The notes below the pieces were generated by a model. The model did no database searches. It saw only the letters and a list, made by a program, of their open reading frames with translations, and had not been told where the DNA came from. Shown here in pieces: positions 34,991 to 44,710 of a stretch of DNA of 64,000 nucleotides. The stretch lies in the NCBI GenBank assembly GCA_029204225.1, contig CM055113.1, positions 25,468,514 through 25,532,513 of the forward strand. The letters run 5' to 3'. A program made the position numbers and the translations under genes. The stretch comes from Diphasiastrum complanatum (taxonomy: Eukaryota > Streptophyta > Lycopodiopsida > Lycopodiales > Lycopodiaceae). The first letter of the stretch is position 1, and each line of letters opens with the position of its first letter.

Positions 34991-35390
34991 AGTTCTAACC
35001 CCGAATTTTGAAACGAGCATGTAGAGGAGTTATTACATATCCAGATTAACTAACTAATGTCTGAACTTAACCATACCAGTTAAACATTGGGCAAGGCCAA
35101 AAACTCGAAAAACGATGACCAAAAGTTTTCGGTTCGCATTCTCTCTCTACGTAACCTCTCTCGAAAGTGAAATTTCTTAAAGGGCCCATTTTGAGCCCAT
35201 ATTTTTCCTAATGAGGAACTATCTCCCTACTTCGAGAAACCAATCGAGAGTTCGAATTGAGAACCTCATATCAAAAACATGTCACCCTTGATGATGAGAT
35301 CAAAATCGGGGTGAATACGGTCAAAGTATCATGTCTCCCATTAGAACCTCCCCCAGAACCATGTGAGGAAGAGTTTCTCCCTTGGTGCAT
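34991..35390. other. Non-coding; carries half of a dispersed repeat
   Basis: 35090-35225 (CTCTCTCTACGTAACCTCTC, TTTCTTAAAGGGCCC, ATTTTGAGCCC, CCTAATGA) recurs with changes at 37670-37765. The two could be remains of LTRs or a dispersed repeat bracketing 35225-37670. No coding sequence seen. Confidence 0.45.
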
Positions 35391-35721
35391 AGGTGACATT
35401 TTGGAATAGGATATAATCGTACAGTTTGGGAGTTTTGATTAGCACTCTATTATGTTCTTTTTTTTTTATCCTCATGTGTGGTATGGTTTTAGGGTTTAGA
35501 ATGTGTGTGCGCATGTGTGATGCCATTCATTTATGTTTCATGATTACCAGTTCATGCTATCCTAATTTGCAAAATCTTGATTTATGTTTCATGCTTACTA
35601 GTTTGTGCTACTCTGATTTGTAGGATTGTAACCTAGTCTTGTTATTTTAATTTACGAGATCATAGTTTATGTGTTGTGTATTGGTTATGTTTTCATGCTT
35701 AGAAATAGAGAGCAAGAGATT

Positions 35722-35722
<1 letters not shown>

Positions 35723-35762
<40 letters not shown>
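35723..35762 (+). repeat. (GA)n microsatellite
   Basis: About 40 bp of GA, in the first tandem unit. Confidence 0.95.
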
Positions 35763-35765
<3 letters not shown>

Positions 35766-36216
35766 ATGAAAGATTTAAAGATAACCAACACTCCCAATTC
35801 TAGGAAGGTGTGTAGCCCTTGTTTTCTTCCAATAAACGCATGGTTCAAAGTTTTTTTGTTGGACAATAACTTCCACGAGGAAGCCCAAACACCCTAGGGA
35901 GGGAGCATGTGGTGACATTCTGGAATAGGATATAACTGTATGGTTCAGGAGTTTTGATTAGCACTCTACTATGTTCTTTTTTTTTCATCCTCGTGTGTGT
36001 TATAGTTTTAGAATTTAAAGTGTGCGTGTGTGTGTGGGATGCCATTCGTTTATGTTTCATGATTACCAGTTCTTGCTACCCTAATTCGAAGAATCTTGAT
36101 TTATGTTTCATGCTTACTAGTTTGTGCTACTCTGATTTGTAGGATCTTAACCTAGTCCTGTTATTATAATTTACAAGATCTTAGTTTATGTGTTGTGTAT
36201 TGGTTATGTTTTCATT

Positions 36217-36218
<2 letters not shown>

Positions 36219-36282
<64 letters not shown>
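36219..36282 (+). repeat. (GA)n microsatellite
   Basis: About 64 bp of GA, in the second tandem unit. Confidence 0.95.
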
Positions 36283-36284
<2 letters not shown>

Positions 36285-36377
36285 ATGAAAGAGTTAAAGG
36301 TAACTAACACTCCCAATTCTAGGAAGTTTGTGTATTGGTTATGTTTTCATGTTTAGAAATAGAGAGTGAGAGATTTG

Positions 36378-36379
<2 letters not shown>

Positions 36380-36441
<62 letters not shown>
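36380..36441 (+). repeat. (GA)n microsatellite
   Basis: About 62 bp of GA, in the internal duplication of the second tandem unit. Confidence 0.95.
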
Positions 36442-36445
<4 letters not shown>

Positions 36446-36718
36446 GAAAGAGTTAAAGGTAACCAACACTCCCAATTCTAGGAAGGTGTGTATCCCTTGT
36501 TTTCTTCCGATAAAGGCGTGGTTCAAATGTTTCTTGTTGGTTAATAACATACATGAGAAAGCTCAAACATCATAGGGAGTGAGCATGTGGTGACGTTCTG
36601 GAATAGGATATAACCGTATGGTTCGGGAGTTTTGATTAGCACTCTACTATGTTTTTTTTTTTAATCCTCGTATGTATTATGATTTTAGAGTTTAGAGTGT
36701 GCGTGTGCACGTGTGATG

Positions 36719-36885
36719 CAAAATGTCCTTTCATTCTACAATAGAAACATTTTAGCTTAGATCTATCTTTCTTCTTTTCAACAAAAGTAGAGGGATCACC
36801 TTGATCTTGTCCTTTACACCACTTGGCTTTGGTCTTGCCCTTGAACATGCCCTTTGAGAACATAGCCTCCTGCTCTCCAACTTGA
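36719..36885 (-). pseudogene. Copia gag zinc-knuckle fragment, E-like
   Basis: On the minus strand, EAMFSKGMFKGKTKAKW, then KLKCFYCRMKGHFAS. This matches the E gag (EEAFFTKGKFKGKGKG, KFKCFYCGIKGHFANEC). It ends abruptly at 36719 where the third tandem unit stops, and the upstream part (36886-37001) is unrelated sequence. A short retroelement scrap. Confidence 0.7.
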
Positions 36886-38014
36886 GATATGGAAGCTTTA
36901 TTGCTCTTGGACCAAAGTATACAAGCACAACTTGGGCCACGGGACCTAGTAGGAGGGCGCACTTCCAAGGTGTCCATTGAGTTCCCAACTCCCACAGTCA
37001 TAGGTTATGGAAGAAGTCTCTTGACCTTCCATAAGCCTATGAAGGTTCTTTAACTCCCCTAGGCCTCTCTCTTTCTCATTGGTTGTGCATGGAACTCCAT
37101 AGTGTATTGAAGGGTGCCATTTGCCATCTATATGAGGGGAGGAGGGTGCCCATAGGGAGGGGGAGAGATCTACAAATGGCTCGCACAAAGCAAACATCAC
37201 AAATTCATCTTGGAGGTGCCCAATGCAAGGAGGCCACCAAGGAAATCCACCACCACCTCGTCCTCCACCACCGCCTCCTAGGCCAAGGTGCATGCCACGT
37301 GACCCGCCATGGCTGAAGGATATCCGAATGATCTGTGCACGTGCTGAATCGATATTTGGATGTGAAATTCGAACGTAAAGCTTTTTTTATTGTCATGTTT
37401 GCGCTTATGTAGAGCGGAGCCTCATGAGTTTCCGCGAATGTATCAAATCTCTAGGTACGGAATTCGATGAACACTAGGCTTTAATGATAGACCATTCATT
37501 ACTTTTAGGCGCAGGTACCATGTTGTAATTTATTATTGGTAGACGTTTACAGCCCCAGATTATATGACAAATGTATGGTTGTTATTACAAACACACTTAA
37601 CTAATTAATGCCTGAAATTAAAGCTAGTTCTAAGAATGCACGCATTACTAGAAATTAGAAAACCGGTAACCAAATGGTACCGGTTTCTAGTCTCTCTCTC
37701 TGTAACCTCTAGCCGAATTTCTTAAAGGGCCCATTTTGAGCCTAAATTTCCCCTAATGAAATTGCTTGGTGTAGTTTTCTCTTAAGCTTGGATTGAGCTT
37801 GCAAAAAGTAGGCCTAGATTGAACTTACAAATAATAAGTATTGAATGAGTAGAAGTAAATGCTTTTATTTGCATTGGATTATGTAACAATTGAAGCATTT
37901 CTATCATTCTAATTAGAATCACATGTTGTATTTGCATAATAGGAAAACAGACAAGCAACTCCAATGGATCAAACCAATGAAAACTCATCATTTTAGCTAT
38001 CAAACCCATCCAAT
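36886..38014. other. No supported gene
   Basis: 37170-37310 is relatively GC-rich with CCACCACC and CCGCC runs, giving Gly/Pro-rich ORFs without recognisable content. 37560-37765 contains the second half of the dispersed repeat noted at 35090-35225. 37766-38014 is AT-rich and leads into the chromovirus remnant. Confidence 0.5.
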
Positions 38015-39480
38015 GTGGCACAAGCTGTTGAACTTTTATACCAACAAATTCAATATTGGCAACAAGTACTGTTTGGGGTCAATTTAGGTATGCAAGATTT
38101 CTCAAATCAGGGAAAGACTGAAATGGATTTTGCAATTCAAAACAAGATTTTGTTTCGTAACGGCAAGGTGTGTGTACCAGAGAATGACCCAATAAGGGCC
38201 CAAATATTGCATGAGTGTCATGATAGTCCATGCATAGGACATCCGGGTATACAAAGAACACTTGACATAGTTCGACAACAATTTTGGTGGTCTAAGATGA
38301 AAAGTCAAGCAAAGGCCTATGTATTTAAATGTGCTAAGTGCCAGTTAAATAAAGCAGAGAGTCTAAAAGCTAGTGGCCTATTACATCGTTTAGATATTCC
38401 TACCAAAAAGTGAAAAAGTATAACTATGGATTTTGTGGTCAGGCTTCCACGTACAAGGAAGGGCCACGAATTTGATTTGGGTCATTGTTGACAGACTTAT
38501 AAAGTTTGCTCAATTTATCCCAACAAAAACTACTAGTAAAGCTCTAGAAGTAGCTCAATTGTTTGTGGAGAAGCTTTTTTGACTGTACGGGGTGCCTTCC
38601 AATATTGTGAGTGACCGTGGCCCAAAATTGAAATTTTTTGGCAAGCGATATTTGAAAATATGGAAACGACTTTAACTATGAATTCTGAAAATCATTCAGA
38701 ATCAGAAGGTCAAACGTAAAGGACCAATCACACGATGGAGGATATGTTGCGAGCATATGTGGCCATTGGCAGTGTGATTGGGAAAATTACCTTCCATTGG
38801 TGGAATTTGCATATAATAGTGCATAACATTCAGCGACCCGATTCAGCCCTTTCATGCTTATGTATGGCTATCAACCTCGATCACCGATTTGTATTGGCAT
38901 AAAAATCCTTAGAGTGCAAGCCGCAACTGATTTCCTTGCAGATATGCAAGAAATGTTACAGCTCGTTAAAGATAGCATAAGAATTGCCCAGGATAGGGCA
39001 AGGCACTATGCTGATCTATCTCGAAAGCACAAGGTATTCTTGGTCAACGATTGGGTGTTTTTGAGGTTCCTAGTCACTCTAGGGGCTTGAAAACTATTAA
39101 GTGTGCAAAGTTGGCACCTAGGTATTGTGGTCCTTGTAAGGTTATCCAAGTGATAAACAAGGTCGCATACAAACCAGACCTTCCAGCTAACATTGGAATT
39201 CATCTTGTTTTCCACGTTAGTAAGTTGAAACCCTCGTTGGGGGTTGGGAAAACCGTAGTCCATGTGGAAGATCTAGTGGAGCTTCTTCGTGATGAGTCCG
39301 CGAGTGGACTACCTGAACTCAAGGCCATTGGTAATAGCTGGCAGAAAACTCCAAGGAATAAAGTGCTTCGGGAATTTTTAGCTAGGTGGAGGGGCAAATC
39401 AGAAGAAGAGGATACTTGGGAAAAGGAGATTGATCTCCAAAATAATTTTTCATATTTTTCTTTACAAGGAAAAATTTAAG
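38015..39480 (+). pseudogene. Chromovirus (Ty3/gypsy) integrase with chromodomain, decayed
   Basis: 38015-38413 encodes the zinc-binding H2C2 domain (CHDSPCIGHPGIQRTLDIV, QFWW, CAKCQLNKAES). 38420-38900 is a broken integrase core (ITMDFVVRLPR; VSDRGPK; a MLMYGYQPRSP segment) with several frameshifts and stops. 38854-39090 and 39051-39479 carry the C-terminal integrase region (DRARHYADLSRKH; LAPRYCGPCKVI; HLVFHVSKLKPSLG) and end in a chromodomain (VLREFLARWRGKSEEEDTW, DLQNNF). The chromodomain identifies the chromovirus branch. Gag, protease, RT and RNase H are absent, so only the 3' third remains, with its purine tract and LTR start next to it. Confidence 0.9.
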
Positions 39481-39495
39481 TTTAGGGGGAAGGAA

Positions 39496-39734
39496 TGTTA
39501 CATACCTATGTAATTAGCAGTACTTCAGTGACCCCTATATGTCCATTTAGTGCTGGGTGCTAAATGGCAAGTTACCCTTGGATAAGAGGTACTCTTAGGA
39601 TTAAGGGTAGGTGCCTTTGGATAAGGGCAGACAAGTGACTATACTTTGGTCAGAGGTATGGAATCAAATTACCCTTGGGTAAGGGATACCCTTAGAATTA
39701 GGGGTATGTGCCTTTAGATTAAGGTACTAGTTTT
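39496..39734 (+). repeat. Chromovirus 3' LTR, part 1
   Basis: After the purine tract TTTAGGGGGAAGGAA, TGTTACATACC starts an LTR. A unit of about 110 bp with TTACCCTTGGATAAG, CCTTAGGATTAAGGGTA and TGCCTTTGGATAAGG-like segments occurs twice (39570-39640 and 39665-39725). Element C inserted at 39735; the LTR resumes at 50494. Confidence 0.75.
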
Positions 39735-40437
39735 TGTGAAGATTATTAAAATATTATCTTCCTATATCGAGTTTGGGGTCATGTCCATGATGATTTCCAC
39801 TAGATTTCATGTTGTACATAAAAGGAGTGTGAATTGAGCACATATCCTTCTAGTGTAGCTCGAATTTGAGTTAGATAGATTCAATTATAATGACATGCAG
39901 ATGTTTAGATAGCATGCAAGTTTTACTGTATGCATGCAAGCCACAAGCAATCAGTGCATGCAACATGCAAAGTAGTTTCTGTGATCTACAAATGTCTAGA
40001 CAGTTTTATGAGCTAACATGTAGTACATGCAACATACATGCATGCAGTTACACATGTGGATCTCTTGTAGGTGAATTAGTTCAATTAAGTGGACTTTTCA
40101 TGCACCTCCACTGTAGAAATTCGAGTCTCTCTCATGTAGGGAAAGCTGGGCATGTTTTGCCACATTGTGAATATTGAGATTTTGGTGTTTTGGACTCATT
40201 CTCTCTCTAGTTGAGTTTTCTATGTATGATTTTCTCTCTCTACCCGAGAGCAGCCTCTTTTTCCCATACTGAACGCTTAGAATTATTTCTGACATTCATT
40301 TCTCATAGTGAAGAGTTAGATTTTTTCACCAGATGTTTTCAAGCATACTGTTCTTTGATCAATATTGTGCAATGACAACACCTTAGTAAGATCACGTAGG
40401 GTGTGTGGTGAAGTTTACACGTGCTAAAAACTTCACA
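39735..40437 (+). repeat. 5' LTR of element C
   Basis: 703 bp, TGTGAAGATTATT to AACTTCACA. Many ATGCATGCA-type repeats between 39890 and 40050. ACACGTGC near 40418. The 3' copy is about 25 bp longer because of an indel near 50360. Confidence 0.95.
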
Positions 40438-40771
40438 TGGTATCAGAGCTTCATGCTTTGAAGAGGTGAGGGTGTATACATCAGATTATCAGTGTTTTTG
40501 CTTACAAGAACTCGGATTTTGGAGAGGGATTCAAACTCGCTGAGAAACAAGCAATCTGTGGATCATAAGTGGATCAAATCAAGGCTGATCTGATCCAGGG
40601 GAGCTCTGTATGGACAGAGAGCTCACACGTGTGAAATCAGCCCTCATTAATGAGTGCTACTTTTCAAAGAATGATCCAAATTTGATGTTCTATAGCTTGT
40701 TGGATAGGTATTGGAGAGTAGAATGTGCTGCTCTTGTTTCTAAATCAATTTGATTTGTTTTTAGAAGAGTT
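40438..40771 (+). other. Element C primer-binding site and leader
   Basis: TGGTATCAGAGC at 40438-40449 directly abuts the LTR. The sense leader continues to about 40771, where an antisense block begins. CACACGTGTG occurs in the leader (near 40635). Confidence 0.85.
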
Positions 40772-41450
40772 TTAGGCAATCAGAGAGTTTGAGAGGGTAC
40801 TCAACTTGTGGGATATGCCAAAGTAAGGAAAAGATGAAAAAGTAGACATCATTAGTGAATCTTCTCTTTCACTCTCTACACCCTCACACTCATCCTCATT
40901 AGTAAGGTTAGCTTGCTTAGATTGGTTCTTCTTCTTGAAACAATTTGATGCATAGTGTCCTTTTTTGCCACACCACAGACTCACAATATCCATTACATCA
41001 TGTAGAATCAACAATGATTCCATTTTGATCTTCCACATTGCATAACTGAAAGATGCTAATCTCTCACTGTGCTCTAAGAAATGTGAACCAGATGAAGACA
41101 TCTTCTTGGTGAGAAATTCTAGTAATGATAAAAAATGGAGTTGAAAGGATGTTGCTTGCTATCTCAATCTAGGATCTAACACAGATGTTGATCCACCTTA
41201 TGAAATCTAGCAACAAATGTGAGAAGAAATTCTCAATACCGATAATCAATCTATCTTGAATTTGGATCTTGCTTCAGTCACAAAAGAAGAAGCACATGCA
41301 AGCAAGAAGTCTATCTCTTCCACAAGTTTCAAAGTATTGATAAACTCTCTAGGAACTTACTTTCAACTTAAACACAGTAATATGTGTAAAATGAAAAGTC
41401 TAAGACCTCAGAACACTCAGTTTTATCCAATTCTACTTGCTTGAAAGTGA
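40772..41450 (-). pseudogene. Inverted, internally deleted gag and leader in element C
   Basis: On the minus strand the ATG at 41101 opens MSSSGSHFLEHSERL, YAMWKIKMESLLILHDVMD. After MDIVS the frame jumps directly to the zinc knuckle CGKKGHYASNCFKKK, so about 150 gag residues are deleted; the frame remains open for 109 codons. Upstream of the ATG (41102 to about 41450 on the plus strand) lies antisense leader-like sequence. The block replaces the gag that should lie here in sense orientation, so element C has no sense gag. It is the third antisense gag block in a copia gag position in this window. Confidence 0.8.
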
Positions 41451-41489
41451 AAATTGATGAAAATGGTGAAAAAAATAGATGTGTGCCTA

Positions 41490-43387
41490 GTGGATAGATA
41501 GTGGGGCTAGTTCTCATATGTCTAGTTCTAGGAACTCTTTCACTAATCTCATGCCATATCTAGGTGCAAAAAGATCAATCTATACTGCTAATGATGTAGA
41601 GTGTAGGATTGAAGGAATAGGTAGCATTCCATTGCATGCATCATCATCAAAATCTTTTTGCTTACATGATGTACTATATGTACCTACATTGACCAAGAAT
41701 CTCATTAGTGTAGGACAGTTGTTTGATAGTGGATTGGATGTCAAGTTTCAAGTTGACAAGTGTATAATCTCAAGAAAAAATGAAGTTATTGCTCGAGGAT
41801 CTAGAATTGGTAAGCTGTACAAACTAGATTCTAGGGAGAGTGCTAACATTTCAGATATTGCTTATGAGACCAAGGTTCTACGGAGGATCTGTGGCACAAG
41901 AGATTGGGTCATCCCAATTTCAAAGCCATGCAATCTATGGTCAAAGAAGAAAAAGTTGTTGGTCTACCAAAGATACTATCAAAGCTTCTACCTTGTGAAG
42001 CTTGTGTCCTGGCAAAGTCACATTGAAGGTCTTTTCCTAGATCAAGTATCAAGACAAAGCAACCATTTGAACTTGTACACTCAGATGTTCATTTCTCATC
42101 AACTAAGAGCAAAGGACGAGCCAACTGCTTTGTCTCTTTTGTAGATGATTATACAAGACATTCTTGGATCTATATGTTGTCTTCAAGAGCCGTGGTTTAT
42201 GATGTTTTTCTTACTTTTAAAGCTTATGTAGAGAAGCAGTTTCCTTTCAAGTTAAAAGCTTTAAGAAGTGATAGTGGAGGGGAATACACTTCCAATAAGT
42301 TTAAAGACTTTTTGGTGAGAGAGGGTATTCAAAGAGAGTTCTCTTGTTCATATACTCCTCAGCAAAATGGTGTTGCTGAGAGAAAAAATAGAACTTTGTG
42401 TGAATGTGCAAAAGCCATTAGGCTGCAAGCTTCTCTGCCTAAAGAATTTTGGGGAGAGGCAGTTGCATGTGCAAAGTATCTTTGTAATAGGCTTCCAAAT
42501 CTTGCAATAGGAGGAAAGACACCATTTGAGATGTTGTATAAGAAAAAGCCTAAGGTAGATCATCTTAGGATTTTTGGCTATGCATGCTTTGTGCATGTGC
42601 CTCTAGAAACTAGGAAGAAGGAAGATCCTAGTGTAGTAAAGGAGTTTTTGTAGGATATGCATCCACTAAAAAAACATACAAGATCTATTTGCTCTCTACT
42701 GACAAAAATGTTGTTAGTACAGATGTGATCTTCCATGAAGATCAGAAATTTATCTTGGATGATGCACAGATCAAGGAGACTCATGCAAGATCAATCATCA
42801 ATGTTGTTCAAGAAGAGGTGAGGCCAAGGCTTGAGGAGGAGCATATTCAAGCTACCACACCAAGAAGATCTACACGAGCAAGATCTGAGCCAAGGAGGCT
42901 CACATATGATGAAGAAGGAAGGCAAGTGGAAGGTGAAACTTCCTATCATGCACTTTTTATATCATATGAAGAGCCTAAGGGTGTCCAAGAGGCTTTTCAA
43001 TCCAAGGAGTGGGTTGAAGCAATGACCCAAGAATTTGAAGCCTTGATGTCAAATAACACATGGGAGCTTGTGGAGCCACCAAGCAACATGCATGTGATCG
43101 GATGTAAGTGAATACCAGATGTAAGTGGGTATTCAGAATCAAGTATAAAGCAAGACTTTGTTCCAAAGGCTACTCACAGATCAAAGGTATTGATTATGAA
43201 GATACCTTTGCACCAGTGGCAAAGATGGTAACAATTCGAATACTCATCTCTCTTGCATGTTTTCACAAATGCAGTATGTTCCAGTTTGATGTTTCTAATG
43301 CATTTCTCAATGGTTACCTTGAGGAAGAATTTATATGGAGCAGCCTCCATATTTTGTGAAGGAAGGTGATGAATCAAAAGTTTGTCT
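41490..43387 (+). pseudogene. Element C pol, protease to RT, part 1
   Basis: Starts in the protease (IDSGASSHMSSSRNSF, preceded by a stop where Trp-Tyr or Trp-Trp is expected). 41518-42144 covers the pre-integrase region but loses frame at the HHCC domain. 42174-42653 carries RSDSGGEYTS and NGVAERKNRTL of the integrase core; 42689-43111 the linker (SEPRRLTYDEEGRQ); 43108-43359 the start of RT (DYEDTFAPVAKMVTIRI, FDVSNAFLNGYLEEE). There are several stops and frameshifts and a short duplication (near 43107-43125) that repeats GATGTAAGTG. The RT is cut at 43387 by element D and resumes at 48637. Confidence 0.88.
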
Positions 43388-44078
43388 TATGAAAAATTGC
43401 CTACATTGGAAAATCTAGCCATGTAGAATATTGTGCATTTTGTCAATATTGTTTGTTGGTTACTTGAATGGCCAAAGTGCCACTTGTACATACACACCTA
43501 AAGTAGGTTACCACGAGTCAAGAGGATTGGTTGTGTCCATTTGGTAGTGATTCCTACTTTGTAGGATCTAGACCATGATTTATGATGAGATTTGTACCTA
43601 CCATGCACCTACCAAGCATGACTCTTGGATCTAGGCTAGGAATTTCACATTAGGGCAAGAAAGTGGAGTCTACTTCCTTATTACATGCTGGATTTTCACC
43701 GAACTTAGCAAAGGAAGTGTGTTTTACTATGTATTCCCATTCTCCATAGTGAGGAGATAGAAACTTTTTGGAGCCTCAAGGAGAAACTCGAGTTTCCTCT
43801 CATTGTATGGTGATTACTCTTGATTTCCTATGAAACCCAGCTTTGGCACTTTGTAAACACTGTCTACAGGTCGTATTACAACCTTATTTCCACACGTGTG
43901 GAGTTGGATTACACTAATTGATCAATGCTTTGATTGTCTCAACTTGTTTCCTATCAAGCTGCTAAACTAGATCTTGTTTTCTGATGACTAGTTTCTGATA
44001 GATTGTTTAACAAGCATACAATCACCTTGTGGATCATTCAAAGATCCATTTATGGTCCTTAGTACTGTACTTTTCACA
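43388..44078 (+). repeat. 5' LTR of element D
   Basis: 691 bp from TATGAAAAATTGCC (or TGAAAA at 43390) to TTTTCACA. The exact first base is uncertain by 2 bp because the expected TG is at 43390 while the target duplication ends at 43387. CACACGTGTG at 43891-43900. Confidence 0.8.
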
Positions 44079-44710
44079 TGGTATCAGAGCCAAGTACAAG
44101 GCCATTGATCAGTGTCTGAATCTAATCCAGTTTTAGCAAGTTTTGGTGCAAAAAGCTAGTATTGGAAGGGCGAGCTGGTATCTAGGTTTTGGTGAAGGAA
44201 TTTGATCCCAAACTTTTTCAGGATCAAAATCCACACTGTTCACACGTGTGGGAATCTCTGAACCATCATTTAATAACCCATATTCATTGGATCATAGAAA
44301 ATTCATCTGTTGTCAGTTTGATGTAATTTTTGGTGCAAATCCTAAGATAAGCTACCAAGATCACTTGCCATTGATTAGTTTTGAATTTGTTTCATGAAAA
44401 CTAATTAGTCTAGGCTGATTTCAGACCTTCTTAAAGTGAAAACCAGGTCTTGAAAGTACATCAAAGTGAATGAGAGAGATAGAGTCAGTTTTTGTCCAAG
44501 AATAGCCAAGATTGGCAAGATTTGCTTGAGAGTAGTTTTCATCTCATCTTATCTTCATTCCAGCTTTGTGAGGGAGTGATAGAACTGTGATTATAAATCC
44601 ATCTGTTGGATTAGAAGTCAACATTTGAGTGAAACACTACAAGTTAGAAACTTTTGTGAGTTTCAGATTCAAGCAAATCTATATCTTTTGTATAGAATCT
44701 TGCTAGTAAG
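44079..44710 (+). other. Element D primer-binding site and leader
   Basis: TGGTATCAGAGCC at 44079-44091, adjacent to the LTR; about 620 bp of leader to the gag ATG at 44711. CACACGTGTG near 44241. Confidence 0.88.

Larger units (their letters stand above)
35391..36719 (+). repeat. Tandem array of 520-680 bp units with GA microsatellites
   Basis: Unit starts at GGTGACATTTTGGAATAGG (35392), repeats at 35911 and, partially, at 36589-36719. Each full unit contains GGGAGTTTTGATTAGCACTC, a run of T, a CTTGATTTATGTTTCATGC segment occurring twice, and a GA array followed by TCATGAAAG and CACTCCCAATTCTAGGAAG. The second unit has the GA array and its flank duplicated, making it longer. Short ORFs with His-Thr repeats on the minus strand are not conserved as proteins. 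Confidence 0.85.

Noticed and set aside
35341-36142. His-Thr-rich and Cys-rich ORFs in the tandem units
   Set aside because: Follow the tandem repeat and change frame between units; derived from GT/CA-rich sequence.
36946-37293. Gly-rich 115-codon minus-strand ORF
   Set aside because: Low-complexity reading of a CCACC/CCGCC-rich stretch; no start context, homology or continuation.
39870-40060. ATGCATGC-rich stretch in the C LTR as a regulatory array
   Set aside because: Spacing is irregular and the 3' LTR shows changes in several of the sites; no support for function.
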